NCBI GenBank assembly: GCA_034509925.1
Contig: CM067526.1
Coordinates: forward strand, 9,441,629 to 9,505,628
Length of the DNA: 64,000 nucleotides
Direction of reading: 5' to 3'
From: Hirudinaria manillensis
Lineage: Eukaryota > Annelida > Clitellata > Hirudinida > Hirudinidae
Shown: positions 13,879 to 26,700 of the stretch, in pieces
Numbering within the stretch: position 1 is the first letter of the stretch
Layout of the letters: every line of letters begins with the position of its first letter
Made by a program: the position numbers and the translations under genes
The notes under the pieces: model-generated
The model's database searches: none
What the model saw: the letters and a program-made list of their open reading frames with translations, nothing else
What the model was told of the DNA's origin: nothing

Positions 13879-15004
13879 TTTAAAAATAATTTGGAGCTCC
13901 AATTTGCGTCGGATTTTCTTTTGCTCAATAACTAATCTAATATAATCCTTAACCCTATTGTATAATTTGCTTATAATATTTGCCTATACATGTAATATTA
14001 AAAACCCAACGCACTGTTCCCAACGATCTCTCAAAAATTCCCTTACTTTTGGTTTTGATTTTATGATCTGAAAAAGTACGGCCTTTTTCTTATTTTAAGA
14101 ATATTTTAGAGTTGTGGATTTGTTTAATTAAAGCTATTGATTCTAATGGCTTTTTTATTATTTGCTGTAATCGTAGTTCATTTTAAAAATATCACATTTG
14201 TGGCATTAGGGGCGCTATGTCACTAATCAGACCCCCAGACTTTGTAATTGGGTAGAGAGGGCATTTCAGAGTTCCACAGGGAACTCACTGAGTACCGATA
14301 TTGCCCCCACAAAGAAATACTGATAGAAATTCTTTGGTTTGAATCTCAGACCCTTCCATGCTTACAATGCTTATAACATGTCATTCCATTTTTTTTTAAA
14401 TATTAAGAACTCTAAATTATGTTTCCAATAAACTTTAAATATCTTCCCGATTAATTCGTATTTTTCCGAGGGGTTATCAGCATTCCACAAGATGTTTATT
14501 TATTATGGGCCAAAGAATTAATAAATTATTACTTGTTACGGTCTTTTTATATCAATATTTTTATGATGTTTAAGCTATCTCTTTTCAGGCAGATCCCCTT
14601 CTTTATGAAGTATGGACCATACATGAAATATGATGAGTAACCTTAGAAAGGACATCCTTTGAACCAAATTCAATCATTGAGTCTCTTATTCAAGAAAGAT
14701 TTGGTTGATATGGTTCACGAATGCAAAGTTATGAATTATTGTTTATGGATATTTGGCTTTTTACTGTATTGAATCAATTTATTAGCTTCTTGCAAATAAA
14801 TTCATTGATAATCATCATGATTGTTTTTTAAGGAGGTACATAAAGATGAAGCGGTTTCTATATATATATATATATATAAAATTCGGGAAGATGTGTTCTT
14901 TTCTGTGGCAGAGTGTACCAACGACTTCAGAAGAACCTATGAAAAGACTTAGGAAGGATCTTTGCTGAAAGTCTGACTTGTCAAAAGCCAAGAAGCCGCT
15001 ATGT

Positions 15005-15930
15005 AAAAGCTCGTTCAGGAAGAGATGGAGGCAATCGACATAATCTCTCTGCCGGGAAAGTTCAAGATGAGGCTATTGCATTTTGTCCTGCATCCAAGAC
15101 TCTTATTGCCGCATACCATTAATGAGATCGTCCTTTTTTCTATGGAGTCGCTGGGGAAGAGCTTCAGTCGCAGAATCAGAACATAGCTGGGTTCCCTCAG
15201 GGCCGTTGATCTCTTTCTCTAGCAAGAGTGCAAAACTGCGCCTTCGCTGAAATCCATTGTTGAAAAGTACAAGATTGGGAAGTTCCGAACGCAGCTAGTG
15301 GTCAACAACTGAGCGGATGCCGTAATCGAAAAATCACGCCGCTACTAAGATCAAGAAGGATTGTTCAGGGCCCAGGATGAGATAATCAAATCGTGAGAAG
15401 TCCTAAAGTTTGAAGAAATAAGGTGCCTAGTACAAAGCGACCGTCATGGCCTAGGCTGGTGCCGTTTCGCAAGATGGTCGAAGACGAGTGCAACAAGGGC
15501 AACGGACCACTTGGGGAGAAGTCTTCCGTCGACAATGACTGGGAAGTAGAGACAGACATCGTCAGGTGATGGCGGAAAATGCAAAAGGCCGGACATTGCA
15601 GTGTCATGAACCAAGGCAGATGCACTCGTCCTGGCAGAGTTGACAATGTCCTGGAAGGATAGGATGGATGTTAATAACAGTTTGAAGGAGGAAAGATATC
15701 CATACCCGACGATGGGCCTCCGGTAGAAAGGATCCTTTGCCATAGAGGTGGGAGCAAGAGGACTCGCTGGAAACTTGTACATTCTTGAGAGAAATCGCCC
15801 TAGGTTGAAATTTGTGGCGAAGATGTCCGGGGCTGCTAAAGCAGCGTCACAATGGATTTGGACAAAGAGAGACGCCTGATAGTCTCCCCTAATGGCAATC
15901 CAGCGACCGGCGTGAAGAACCATCTCTTGA
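15005..15930 (+). pseudogene. Degraded non-LTR retrotransposon, C-terminal part of RT ORF
   Basis: More GC-rich than its surroundings. Plus-strand translation, with several stops and frame changes, matches the region after the reverse transcriptase in LINE-type ORFs: LPGKFKMRLLHFVLHPRLLL (about 15051), a segment ending near 15660 with LAELTMSWKDRM (restriction-like-endonuclease style, cf. IELTVPWEE), then AIEVGARGLAGN and AASQWIWTKRDA near 15875. The reverse transcriptase core is not recognisable. The long minus-strand frame across 15444-15923 is a shadow. Confidence 0.6.
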
Positions 15931-16111
15931 CTTGGCCCAAGAATCGCGGCGAGTTATGATAAAGACGATGGCTAGAAGTCTTGTTCATTACGGAGGTGGT
16001 CAAAATTTCTTTAACTAGAATAAGGTTAGTGGTAATGATGGAATAATTATAGTAATAATAGTGTATTATTTTAATATGATAGTGAGATTCTGCTTTTAAA
16101 AAAATGATATA

Positions 16112-16540
16112 TTGGGATTCATTTCGACAAGACCTGTTTTAGTAGAATTTTTCTCCTCAGAGCTGAGCCGAACATTCCATGAGAAAATACCGAATTGTTT
16201 CATCAGTCTGATGCATACTTTGGCATTTTCCATCTGCATGAAGCTTCATTTGGAACAGGTATCGATTCAGGTGACATCTTCCAAGTCAGAGTTTGGAACT
16301 GCAGAAAAGGTATCCAATTTTTCCTGCCTTTCCTCTTCGAGTTTCTTTGCGACCAGCCTTCGTGCTATCTGACGATCTATCTGGCCTCTGACTGCTGCTG
16401 CTTTCGCCAGCTCTCTCGCTGCCTTGAATACCCACGTGTTCGGGATCCCACACTAGAGTGATTCCATGCCCTTCTTCAATGAATCTTGTAATCAAAGAAA
16501 GAATTATATGAGTTGAATGATAATTGATCATTGTGCGCAT
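16112..16540 (-). pseudogene. Degraded non-LTR retrotransposon, RNase H and C-terminal zinc region
   Basis: Minus-strand peptide ITLVWDPEHVGIQGSERAGE resembles the end of the RNase H domain in LINEs (typical W.PGH.GI.GNE.AD). Downstream on the same strand, near 16225-16158, TDETIRYFLMECSAQL matches the terminal zinc-binding tail (CxxC..ET..HFLLEC). Frames are interrupted. Different family and opposite orientation from the fragment at 15.0-15.9 kb. Confidence 0.5.
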
Positions 16541-17463
16541 TGTTACGATTACTTAGTAACTGTATAGCACTGATCTAGAGTGAAGATAATCCTAGGGGCC
16601 TCCCCTTGTAGGAGGTTTTTAAGAGCAGAAGGCAATCCTGCCATTTCATTAGGAATATATTCCGATGCCTTGTTCTTCAACTTTGATGACAAACTATGTT
16701 CCCTTAGGTCCTATCTTTTTTTTGAGCAACCAACAACATGAGAGAGAAGTCCAAGTTTTGTTAAACCTTCCCCCTTTCCGGCAATAGTCCAGTTTCGATC
16801 TTCCCCTTCGTGCAGATGTCTTTTATGAACGACCCTAATCTAACCATGAGCAAGGAAGGGCCAGAGACTAACTGAAGAATTTCTTTGTACTAGTAGATCC
16901 GTATTTTGAAGAAAACTCAGAAAATAAGATTTCTTTGAAAATTTATTTTTTTATTTTTTCTTTGTTTCTATTGAGTTTAATGTGTTTTTTTGTGCTTTTA
17001 ATAAATAAATTTCTTTTCTTAAATCGGTAAATTATTTGATTGGGTTTCATTCATAAAAGAGATTCTTATGAGGAGAAATGGATATAGAGCCAAAAGTGGA
17101 CTATTGCGGACAAAGAGGAAGGAAGGTTTGGCAAAATATGCATTTCCTCAAATTCCAATAAAGTCCAGAAAATTGAACGGCATAAAAAGTTTTGTTGGTT
17201 TGATGGGAAAAGCTGACTTGCAAAACAGGGAGAAGCTTGTTTAATTCCCTTAATGTTTGTACTTGGTACCCCCCTCCCCCCACCACGAAACTCTGAAGTT
17301 CCCTCCATCACCTATCTGAACGATATCAGAAGACTGATGTCAAGTCTGGTACGAGTGTCATAGGTTGCCGGCTCCTGTTATGGAAAAATGACTGGTGAGG
17401 CTTTTGGTATAATTTATCCTTAGGTTTTCTGACTTTAAAAACAATTTTTATGAAAATATCTAA

Positions 17464-17526
17464 AACCCGGCTAGCGTGATATCGTAGGCTTGGACCTACA
17501 ATTGGATTTTTTGCCCGGCTAGCCTT
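17464..17526. repeat. Small structured repeat: hairpin between two cccggctagc copies
   Basis: cccggctagc occurs near 17467 and again near 17514. Between them gtagg-cttgga-cctac forms a 5-bp hairpin. The outer core gctagc is palindromic, so the copies could also pair with each other. About 230 nt upstream of the CEP170-like start. Function unknown. Confidence 0.4.
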
Positions 17527-17751
17527 ACTCGAAGCAAAGCCAGAAGTGCTTGTGTATCATTTTCGTTGCAGAGGTCTGCTTGTATTTTCGATCAGTGGTC
17601 ATCAATAGAGGAAAACACTTAATGTAAATTTATGTTTCTGATTAATTATGTCGGATAAACTAACCGCCGAGGAGCGTGAATTATTTACTGAAATGTCCAG
17701 CATATGTGCGTTTTAGAATTATAAATAAATCATACGATTCAGTTATTTCTT

Positions 17752-20700
17752 ATGCATTCTCCGAACCAAGATGCAAGTGAAGCAGGTAGTGATGTTGGGA
17801 TTTGGGAAAAGTCTACTGTGATTTGCACGCCAATTTGTGATTCTTTCTTGGGTCATATCTCCACGATTCACATTTCGGGTTCAGAGAATTCAAAGAAATT
17901 CACCTGTCAGGTTTGTAAGTAATCTGAATAAGTTTCTGCCAACGAATCATCAATTACGTCGTTAATGTACATTTTTCGTAATTTTAGTTAGCTTAATAAA
18001 TGGATGTCGAACAAATGAATAGATAATAAATGGTTACATCGATGATATTGAATTTTGGTTCATTTGTAATTGAATTTCAAAAGTAATTTACTACTCAAAT
18101 TATTAAGATGATTAATCATTTATCAGTCATTTATTACTTTTGTAATAAGTATGCTAAGCATTGATTCTAGCAACACATATGAGTCATGTTAATGAAAGTA
18201 TATTTGGATGATTGTTTGGAATATTAAATGAAGAATATGAAGATGGTCAATGAATTCATTGTATTATTTTCTAACATACAACCTATTAGCAATATTCATT
18301 GGCAAAAAACCTTCAATTGTTTCTATTATGGAACCTTGTGCATTAGTGTTTATGTATGAGCATCATCCTATCCTTTTTGATCAGCCAAACAATGATCCCA
18401 ACAAATAATTACATAATTCTGTGTACATTAATCATTTAAAAGTTGTAAAAGTTATAAGAAATAATGCAGAATCTTGGCTTTCTATAGTTAATTTCTTTAT
18501 TAGTGATGTATTTAGCTAATAGTAATATTATATTACATTGCATTACATTACAATATAATTACAATTTGGATTTGCATAGTGATCTAATTGCTAAGAAAAG
18601 ACAATTGTAGCATAATAGTCACTATGACTTTGTATATAAATATACTTTGTGTATACCATAAACCATAACTACAACGTTAAAAATAATAAAATCATGTGAC
18701 ATTCGGGATCCAATTATGAGTGGAGGGGAGATCTAGCTATTATAATAATTGAGATAATAACTCCTCAATCAGTCACATGACCTTGAATTAGTCTGTATTT
18801 TGACAAAACATTAATCCTTTATCTATATCATTGTTTCTATTGACTTCTTAAATAAAAGCTATTAAAATATTTCAATAGGCTGTTTACATTTGTTTGATGT
18901 AAATGCTAACATTGAAATTAAAACAAAAAATAATAAATTTGGTCTTCAATTCTAAGTGGTACATTCAACAGTTTGCTAGTAAATATTTTATTGCACTTAT
19001 TCCACTAATAATTTTCTTTGAAATGATTCAATATTATTATTGGAAATAATTTTATCCTATAGTCTCATTGATGTGGACAGTAAAGAAAGTACAAAATGCT
19101 GTAAATGAAATGTAATTGTCTGTATGTTCTCCTTACCATGAATAATCACTGGGTGCAGTACCTTGGCATTGAAATTACATATTTGGGTCAAACATGAGAA
19201 AAATGTGGGAATGTGCAAACATGGCTGGCATCTCCTGAGAGGATGAATTGTTTGTTATTTGATATTCTTCCCTTTCTTATTGGTTCTGCTTTATAAGCTA
19301 TTTTAATGCTAAGATTTAATGACTTGAATTTGCCTTCTTTGTGAAGTTAGGATTTATTGTGAGGGTGTTAGTTCAATTCAAACATCTGAGTTAACTTTGT
19401 TCTATTTATGATTGCAATAGTGGAAGGTTTTACCTCATTTAACTCAAGGCCAATGTTGAGATGCAATCTGGTGACAAATGCATGAAACAGAATTTTCTGT
19501 GCTTTGTCAGCAAGTCTTACAAGAGTTCATAAAAGAGTCTTTGAGTTAATTAATTTATCATTTCAACAATTTTCAGGTGGTTGACTGAGTAAAACATTTA
19601 GTTGCATTTTTTAGTTGAGTTTTTTTGAGTTGTCATTAATTTTGTTATTTGTTGCAAAATGTTTGAGTCTCCACATTAAATCTTATGACTTCTTTTTAAA
19701 TATTTTTGTGATTTGTAATAGCAGTAGGAGCAGTAATAGCATTAGAAGTTCTATTCGTATTATGCCTATCCCTGATAGGCCTTATTTCTCTAATGCTAGG
19801 AGGTTTTTATGTTTTCAAAATTTTTTCCTTTTATCTCCCCAGCAGTTCATTTTGAACTTTATCTTTATTTTGTAAAATGGTTCTCACTTTGATCCAAAGT
19901 TTTTAAATCTGTCATAAGGATGCTTTGAAAATCACATTTGTTTTCTGCTCCACAAGCACATTTACAAAATTGGTTTGGAAAGTAATTTTACTTAATCTCT
20001 CAAAATTTAAAAAAAAAAGTAAGCTTTCTTTCTCACAACAATCACCATCCAATAAATTCTGTTTGGATTTTTATATATCTGAATTATTTGGAATCATCAT
20101 TAGGCAAGGTTGGTTGGAATAGGTTGTTCAGATCACATGCTGTTTTGCAAGCAATGATCTGATTCCACTCGGCGCAAGGAGTTGAAACTTCATGCATTCA
20201 AAATATTACATGGAATGCTGATGGTCATGGACCAATTATTTTTGTTGAGGTTGCTGACCTGAGTCACTCGGTAAGAGTGGATCTCCAATTGTCTTAACGC
20301 ATTGGGTTCGGGTTGAGCAAATCAAAGCGCTATTGGAACAGGTTCTCAGCTCCTCACGTTCTGCATTCTTTACATTGTTTTCCTTGCTCGTTTTTCTTTT
20401 TGCTTTCTGACTCATTGCTGCTCACAAGTATGCAAGATTGGATGCGTTTGTGTGATTTGAGAGATTTTCCAGGTTTGGCAAGCATCTGCTATATGGTGTT
20501 TGTTCGAGGTTCATCTATATTCAGTGAATGCGCTCTGGAGTGGATGATATTGGGGACAGAATGAATATGTGGACAATCCGGTGACGCAACAAACTTTATG
20601 CGCAGAGTTACAATCTAAATGTCGCTCTTCATCTTCCTTTTTGCCATTAATTAAGTGTTATGGCAGTAGACATGTCTGAAAAACCTCATCAATTTCTAAA

Positions 20701-23700
20701 ATGATGCTAATGTCCATTTGCAAGGGAATATCCGGTTTGGTTGATTTGTTGTTGAACAAAGTAATAAAAAGGAAGCCTAGGAAGGAGATATGACTTGCAT
20801 TGCTTTTGAAATCTGGATTGAAGTACTGAGACTGTAAGTGAAACTCAGTTATTGATATTCAGAAAGACTCGCTATGAAGGTAACTTCTGCGTTATTTTTT
20901 TATAGAAATACGTAAAAGTAGCGTTGAATACAAATGAAAATGCAAGTAAACTCCTTAATGGACTTGAAGAAGTTTGAAATTATGCATGCTGACTACCTCC
21001 AAACAAAAGATGTTCATTGTCTGAGTTTCGAATTCTTAGCCTTTGTTCCTCTATGCACCTGTAGTGCTGTACCCTCACTTTCACACTCTATTTTCTCTCT
21101 AATTATCATCATCTTACCAATCCAGGGCATACTCAATACCTTTAGATGTTATTTATATGGGCTTTTGATGTTTGCCTGGAGATTGAGGCATCTATGTTTT
21201 GAGTACAATTTGATTAAATTGGAACTTTAATCCTGCATGGATGTTTTGGCAACTTGGAGGCTGCTAATATGGTTGTTAAATTCATGCTTAATTTGTTTTC
21301 TAAATTAGGTTCCTGTTTCGCTTTTAATGGTTTTGCGTATTTCTGTCGCATCTATTAATCCGAAGTTTAGTTGTTTCATTATTTTTATTAAGTTTTTTTT
21401 ATTGTGTTTATTATTATTACTATTGTTTTTATTATGTTTTTTCAGACACTTGATTCGCTTCCAAAGATAACTGCGAGTGCAAGTCAAAGTTCAACTTATG
21501 TTCCCAGCGAATTTCCCATCTTAACATCTCCAGGAGATCAATCTAACATTAAGCTGCCATTTACTTCATCGGCCATTTGTCCAGTTGCATCAGTCACTTG
21601 TTCAACTTCATCATCACAACATCACGAAAGAACCTGCCAACATTTGATCCTCCTTGATCCTCTTTGTCCGACCTCTAATTCTTTAGAAGGAAAGGTAGGA
21701 ACAGAACCAGAGTTAGTACCAGCAATTAACAAAGAAAAGGAAGGATTCCTTAGCTTCCATCCGCATCACTTTCAGCAGGATAGTTCATCTCTCTTTGATC
21801 AGAAAGATTCCACTACTCCAACCAAAGATGGGACATTCCAGAAAAATTTAAATCTCCATTCGTCTCCTGAGTCTCATCCAATAAGGTTTTATCCTCTGTT
21901 TTTCTGCAGAACTCCAACTGGATGCCTGGAACCTGTACAATTTTACCCTGTATTTCGATCCTGTTGTGTTACTCATAACCAACAACAGTCATTTGAAAAC
22001 ACACTTCTTTGCTCATCTCAACCTCCTCCTCATCATCATCATTCCTTACCAATAAATGAATCAGTAGACAAGAATTGCCCAATCCATGGCTTTCAGCCAC
22101 GCCTATACTCCCGCGATTCAGGAGACACCGCCCATTGCACCTCGTTGACGCAGCCACCTGCGTTTACCTTTAGCAACTCCCACGTGTCTACTTCGTCATC
22201 AATTCCTGTACAAACAGGTTCTGCTAGTGATTCAGGTGTCCTTAGTCAACGTAACATTCATTGCCATCCTCATCCTCCTCCTTCCACTCCACATCATCAT
22301 CATCAACAGCAACAGCAGGGAATTGTTGCAGGCGAATTGAAAACACTCACTGAAAGAGAGGTGACGGTGACCATGGAAACATCAACTGAAGAAAGTGCTG
22401 CAGCTGTCGAGACAAATGACGACGACCTGTTATTGTCTGGCAATGGCGATGTTTCCAATGGCAACCTGGTTAAAGTTGATGGTGATGAAAAGGAAGATGG
22501 TGCTATTGTGGATGTTAATGTTGGAGGTATAATTTAATATGATGTAATTAATAATAATAATATCTAATTAAATATAAGTAACAGTAATACAGCTATAAAC
22601 AAACACAATATAGTATATATTTACTTAATACTTAATTGTGTTATAATTAGTGCCGCAATTATAAACAATTCTTGAAATTACTATAATTTCAAATTAGTTT
22701 CCCACTATTATACTTACTAAAATGGAAGAAATTACTATTTGCAATGTTCCGTAACAGTCATGACCATCGTATGTATATGTAGGTATGTGTAGCCATTAAT
22801 AACACCAATAGGCTTTTTTATTTTTGTGGATGTGAGGTTGCTTTGATAATTTCATAACATTTTTAACTTTATTATATTGTGGATGTCAAAATTTAAGAGC
22901 TTTGCAATAGCTTTGATGTTGATAGTGATGCCACTCACCCCTGGCTAGTTGGTTGCTAATTACTGAAAAGTCAACTGACTGAATCTCATCCTTTGTCTCA
23001 TCATAGTCAAAAATCGTCATCATCTTCTCCACAGGCAATGCTGAGAAACAATTGAAACTCATTTGACAAAGGATTTTTAAATATATTTTTATGTTCCATT
23101 TTAAAGCATTGCTTCAAACCATTAGCCTAATATCCACAGCCTCTGATGATTTGAAACTGTTATTGTTGTTATTACTATTATTATTGTTGTTGTTGTTGTT
23201 TGCTATTGTCATCTAAAAAAACCTTTGTCTCGACATCAGTTGTGATTTATTGCTTCAGTTTATCCTACAAGTCACACTCCACCAGAAAGAGATGTTCTCA
23301 TCGATCAGAAAATTTCTGACCTTCGAGAGGAAAGCGAAACCAAAACATTGAAAAACCAGAAAGAATTGGGTGGAATGGCCTTCACCATAGATTTCGGAAG
23401 CGATCCCGACAAACCCGAAATAACGGAGAACTGGAAGAAATTTGTTCCCTACAAAATCCATGCTGGAATCCAAGAAAGGCAGGAAGAGCAGAAGAGAAGG
23501 AGGCAGTCCAAGGAGTTGGCAGCTGAGGTTTGTGATGTCTGCTGGTGATGAATCATCTTTTGGCAGGACCTCATTTGCTTTTTATTACATACAATGTACA
23601 TAGTTACATATATTAAATGTAATGCCTTGTTACAGATTTCTTATTTATGTGGCTTTGTTTATGTGAGACAATACTTTCACTTTTTTTATTGGAAAAAAGA

Positions 23701-26700
23701 TGCACAATATAAGTTATACTATGCCAGTTATTTGAAGATTTTAGTATCACTTATATGATTTAATATCATTCTTGCCTCATTTTGTAACTTCATCGTTTAT
23801 GAATATGGTTGCTTACGACAACGACCTAAACTCAGCCTGAGAATCTTTTAAATCTAGCAAGACCTCTTAAGAACATATGCATCATTGTTGTTAAGGAGAA
23901 GAAAATGGAACAACTGAAGAAATCTCGAAGCCACAGCGGTTACATGTCGGAGGGACACGATGCCTCTTCCGTCGTTTCGACAGACATCGAAGAGGCCAGC
24001 ATATGCAGTGACTTTCTGTTCCAGCGTGGTGAGTACGATTCTCATAAAATGTCTGTTGATGTATTACAACAGTAAATTAATTAAAATTAAAAACAACAAC
24101 AAATTAGTAGTGTGAATAAAAAACACAAAATAACAATTTTTTTCTTTGCATTAACAATTCCTAATGTAATAAGTTATCAATAGAACTTTTCACCATATTG
24201 TGAAATCATGCATTATTTTCAGCTTCGATAATAACTTAAGACATACTCGAACCAACTTTAGGTCCCCAATATTCTTCTCCGAAACGCGTTCTCCCGAAAG
24301 AAAAGCGACCCGTCTCTTCCAAATGCACGACTCCTTCCGGTCAAAACACCTTGCAAAACAAAAAGGTCATAAGGTCGGCTCCGCCCGCAGGGAGGTCCGT
24401 TCGAACGGGCGTCGGACGGACGTCCGGTAACGTCGGACCCGGGAAAACCCCGTCGAGGGACGTCAAATCTTTTGACGATCCAAAACTTCTGAAAAGATTC
24501 AACGTCGACCGAACGAACGGCTCGAAGCAGACGACGAAACCTCGAGTCGTCGGATCCGCTCCGACGACCAAGTCGACGAAAATGCAGAAGAACTTTTCCG
24601 TCGGGTCGAGTTTCGACGCGGACGTGGAGGGGACGGCTTACCTCATCAAGAAGATGCTCGCCGACATTCCCTCCTCCGACTCCTCCGCGGCCAAGAACCT
24701 GGGGTCTCCCGGAATCGCCAGACGTCTCAAACTGGGCATGAGGCAGGCTCGCAACGAAGAGCCGGGCGACGAGGAGGAGGAGGACGACGACGAGGGTCGG
24801 GCGAAGCCGCCGAGCGAATCCGGGACGTATACCGTCGACGAGGACGAGGAAGGCGGCGACGTCGCGGGGGAAGTCGTGAAGGCCAGGAAGAAAATCGACG
24901 AGGCTTTTGGAGTCGTTTACAAATTGCCTGTCATCGACGACGAAGATGTCCAGGCCAAAAAGGCACAAAGCAACAAAAAAAGATCTTCAGCTGCTCTTCC
25001 AAAAAGACAATCCAGTTACACCAAGGAAGACAAAATCTCTCAGAAGGTGGATGGTTAATTCTTGTTTGATATGGTTATGCAATGTGTTACTGATGTTCAC
25101 ATATTGTAGTATTGTGAGAAAACACTCTCCTTGATCAGTATTCTGTTAGCTTAAGCACTACACAATCGCTGATCTCCATCTGTGAAGTCCCCAAGTGTAA
25201 AGTTAACAAGAAATTGTCATTACAAATGCCAGGATTTTGCCCATGATTACATGCTTTCTTTCGTTGTATGAGTATAAGTGGTCCTAATGCTTTTGATGTA
25301 TTCAAAATGGAGCTGCATTCAAATCAATGGACAAAGTTTCATTTTCATGCTCTTCATTCATCGTTTTTTTTTATAAATAATTCTTAATTTAATTTTTAAT
25401 CTGGAATAATGAGTTGTATACTGAGCTTTGCTTTATCCAGAATAGGGTCAGATAGTATGAGCAAATGTCATGAATAGTTGAAAACCAATTCACTCTTTTG
25501 TCACATCAGTGTGCAGGGATTCCATATTACAGCTAATTGAATAAGCCTAAACATAATCAAAGTTATAAGTTAAATTAAAGAGTTAGTATCTAATTAACAT
25601 ATGAAACAAGTATTTGTTTGCATTATGACTGAACTTCATTAAATTTATTTATTACAAATATCATTATAAATGTCTTCTGTTAATTTTTAAAGTCTTGCTT
25701 CAAATGTTGCAGATTACTGATATCAGTAATACATCACCTGCTGTGGAACAAACTTCTACCATTTTGGAGGAAAGCAGTAAGTGCTTTATAATCAAAGTAT
25801 CCTTCTTTCTGATGTTTTAAGATGTGCCCTACATTGCAAATCCTGAATGCTGATAATGACTGAAGTATGCAATTGTTGAAATTTTTAATTATAAAGTTGC
25901 ATTATAAGTTGCTGATGTTATTGTCATTATTTGTGTTTTTAATGCATAAATTAGTCATTGTCAAGAATTGCATCAGTGCATTTAATTAGTAATATTTTTT
26001 TTTCTTTAAAATTTAACCAGAAGGGAATGGAACTCCTCCGACAAGTTCCATCGATCGAGAAGATTCTTTTGAAAAACTCATGAACGAAACTTCGTCTCGC
26101 TTGAACGCCCTCATAGATGCAACGTCACGAGTCATCAGAGACGCCAAGTTTTCCGCGAAACCCGAGCCCCAAATCTCTTCGGCCACCTTTTCGAGGCCTC
26201 GTAAAACCGGTGCCATTGGCGGCACGATCAAAGAAGGGGCGGAGGAAGGCACGAAGGAAAGCACGAAGCTAACGAGTCCCGACGAATCGGGATTCTTCGT
26301 AGTGTCCTGCGACACTCCGGCCACTCGAAAGGCCAGGAGCATCTCGTCTTCGTGCGAGGCTGGAAGCGTCGGAGCAAAATCTCCGCCTAACCTTCACCTT
26401 TCCAGTCAATCCATTTCTCACACATCCTCCGGCAAGGCCGTGACTTCACTTCTTTCGAGGAGGGGAAAGTCTGCAGATGTTAAGACCACCAGCAGAGAGG
26501 CAAGCACGTGTATTGCATAATAACTTTAACATGGTTCATTGTCATCATCCATTTGCTTATTAATTTAGTTTCAAATATTAAAACTCGTTACAATTTTAAG
26601 ATTGATAACAATTATGATAGTGAATTCACATGATAGTGTCATAAGCATTAGCATCAGTGGGTACTTGCAAACCATTTTGCAAAGTATTGTTGTAAAGAGA

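Larger units (their letters stand above)
12470..13985. repeat. Tandem segmental duplication around CMTR1 exon 1
   Basis: Copy A 12470-13345 and copy B about 13360-13985. Shared landmarks include gtcactcatgtta (12781/13662), atgtcagaatttc (12848/13729) and gagctccaatt (near 13232/13893). The offset is about 881 bp, falling to about 661 bp past the segment unique to copy A. Divergence is clear, with many substitutions and indels, so the duplication is not recent. Confidence 0.85.
13986..17751. other. Intergenic region between CMTR1 and the CEP170-like gene
   Basis: Divergent promoters should lie at its two ends. It holds a (TA)n run near 14860-14880, two degraded non-LTR retrotransposon fragments (listed separately) and a small inverted-repeat structure at 17464-17526. 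No intact gene seen. Confidence 0.7.

Noticed and set aside
15444-15923. 159-aa minus-strand open frame
   Set aside because: The plus strand of the same bases carries the decayed LINE protein motifs; the minus frame matches nothing recognisable and is a shadow.
17648-17716. Short open frame starting MSDKLTAEERELF as first exon of the CEP170-like gene
   Set aside because: Its only donor (ATAT|gtgcgt) is phase 1 and does not join the next in-frame exon; it may be a uORF or part of another transcript.
24258-24968. 236-aa minus-strand open frame
   Set aside because: Antisense shadow of the CG-rich CEP170-like exon 24262-25046.
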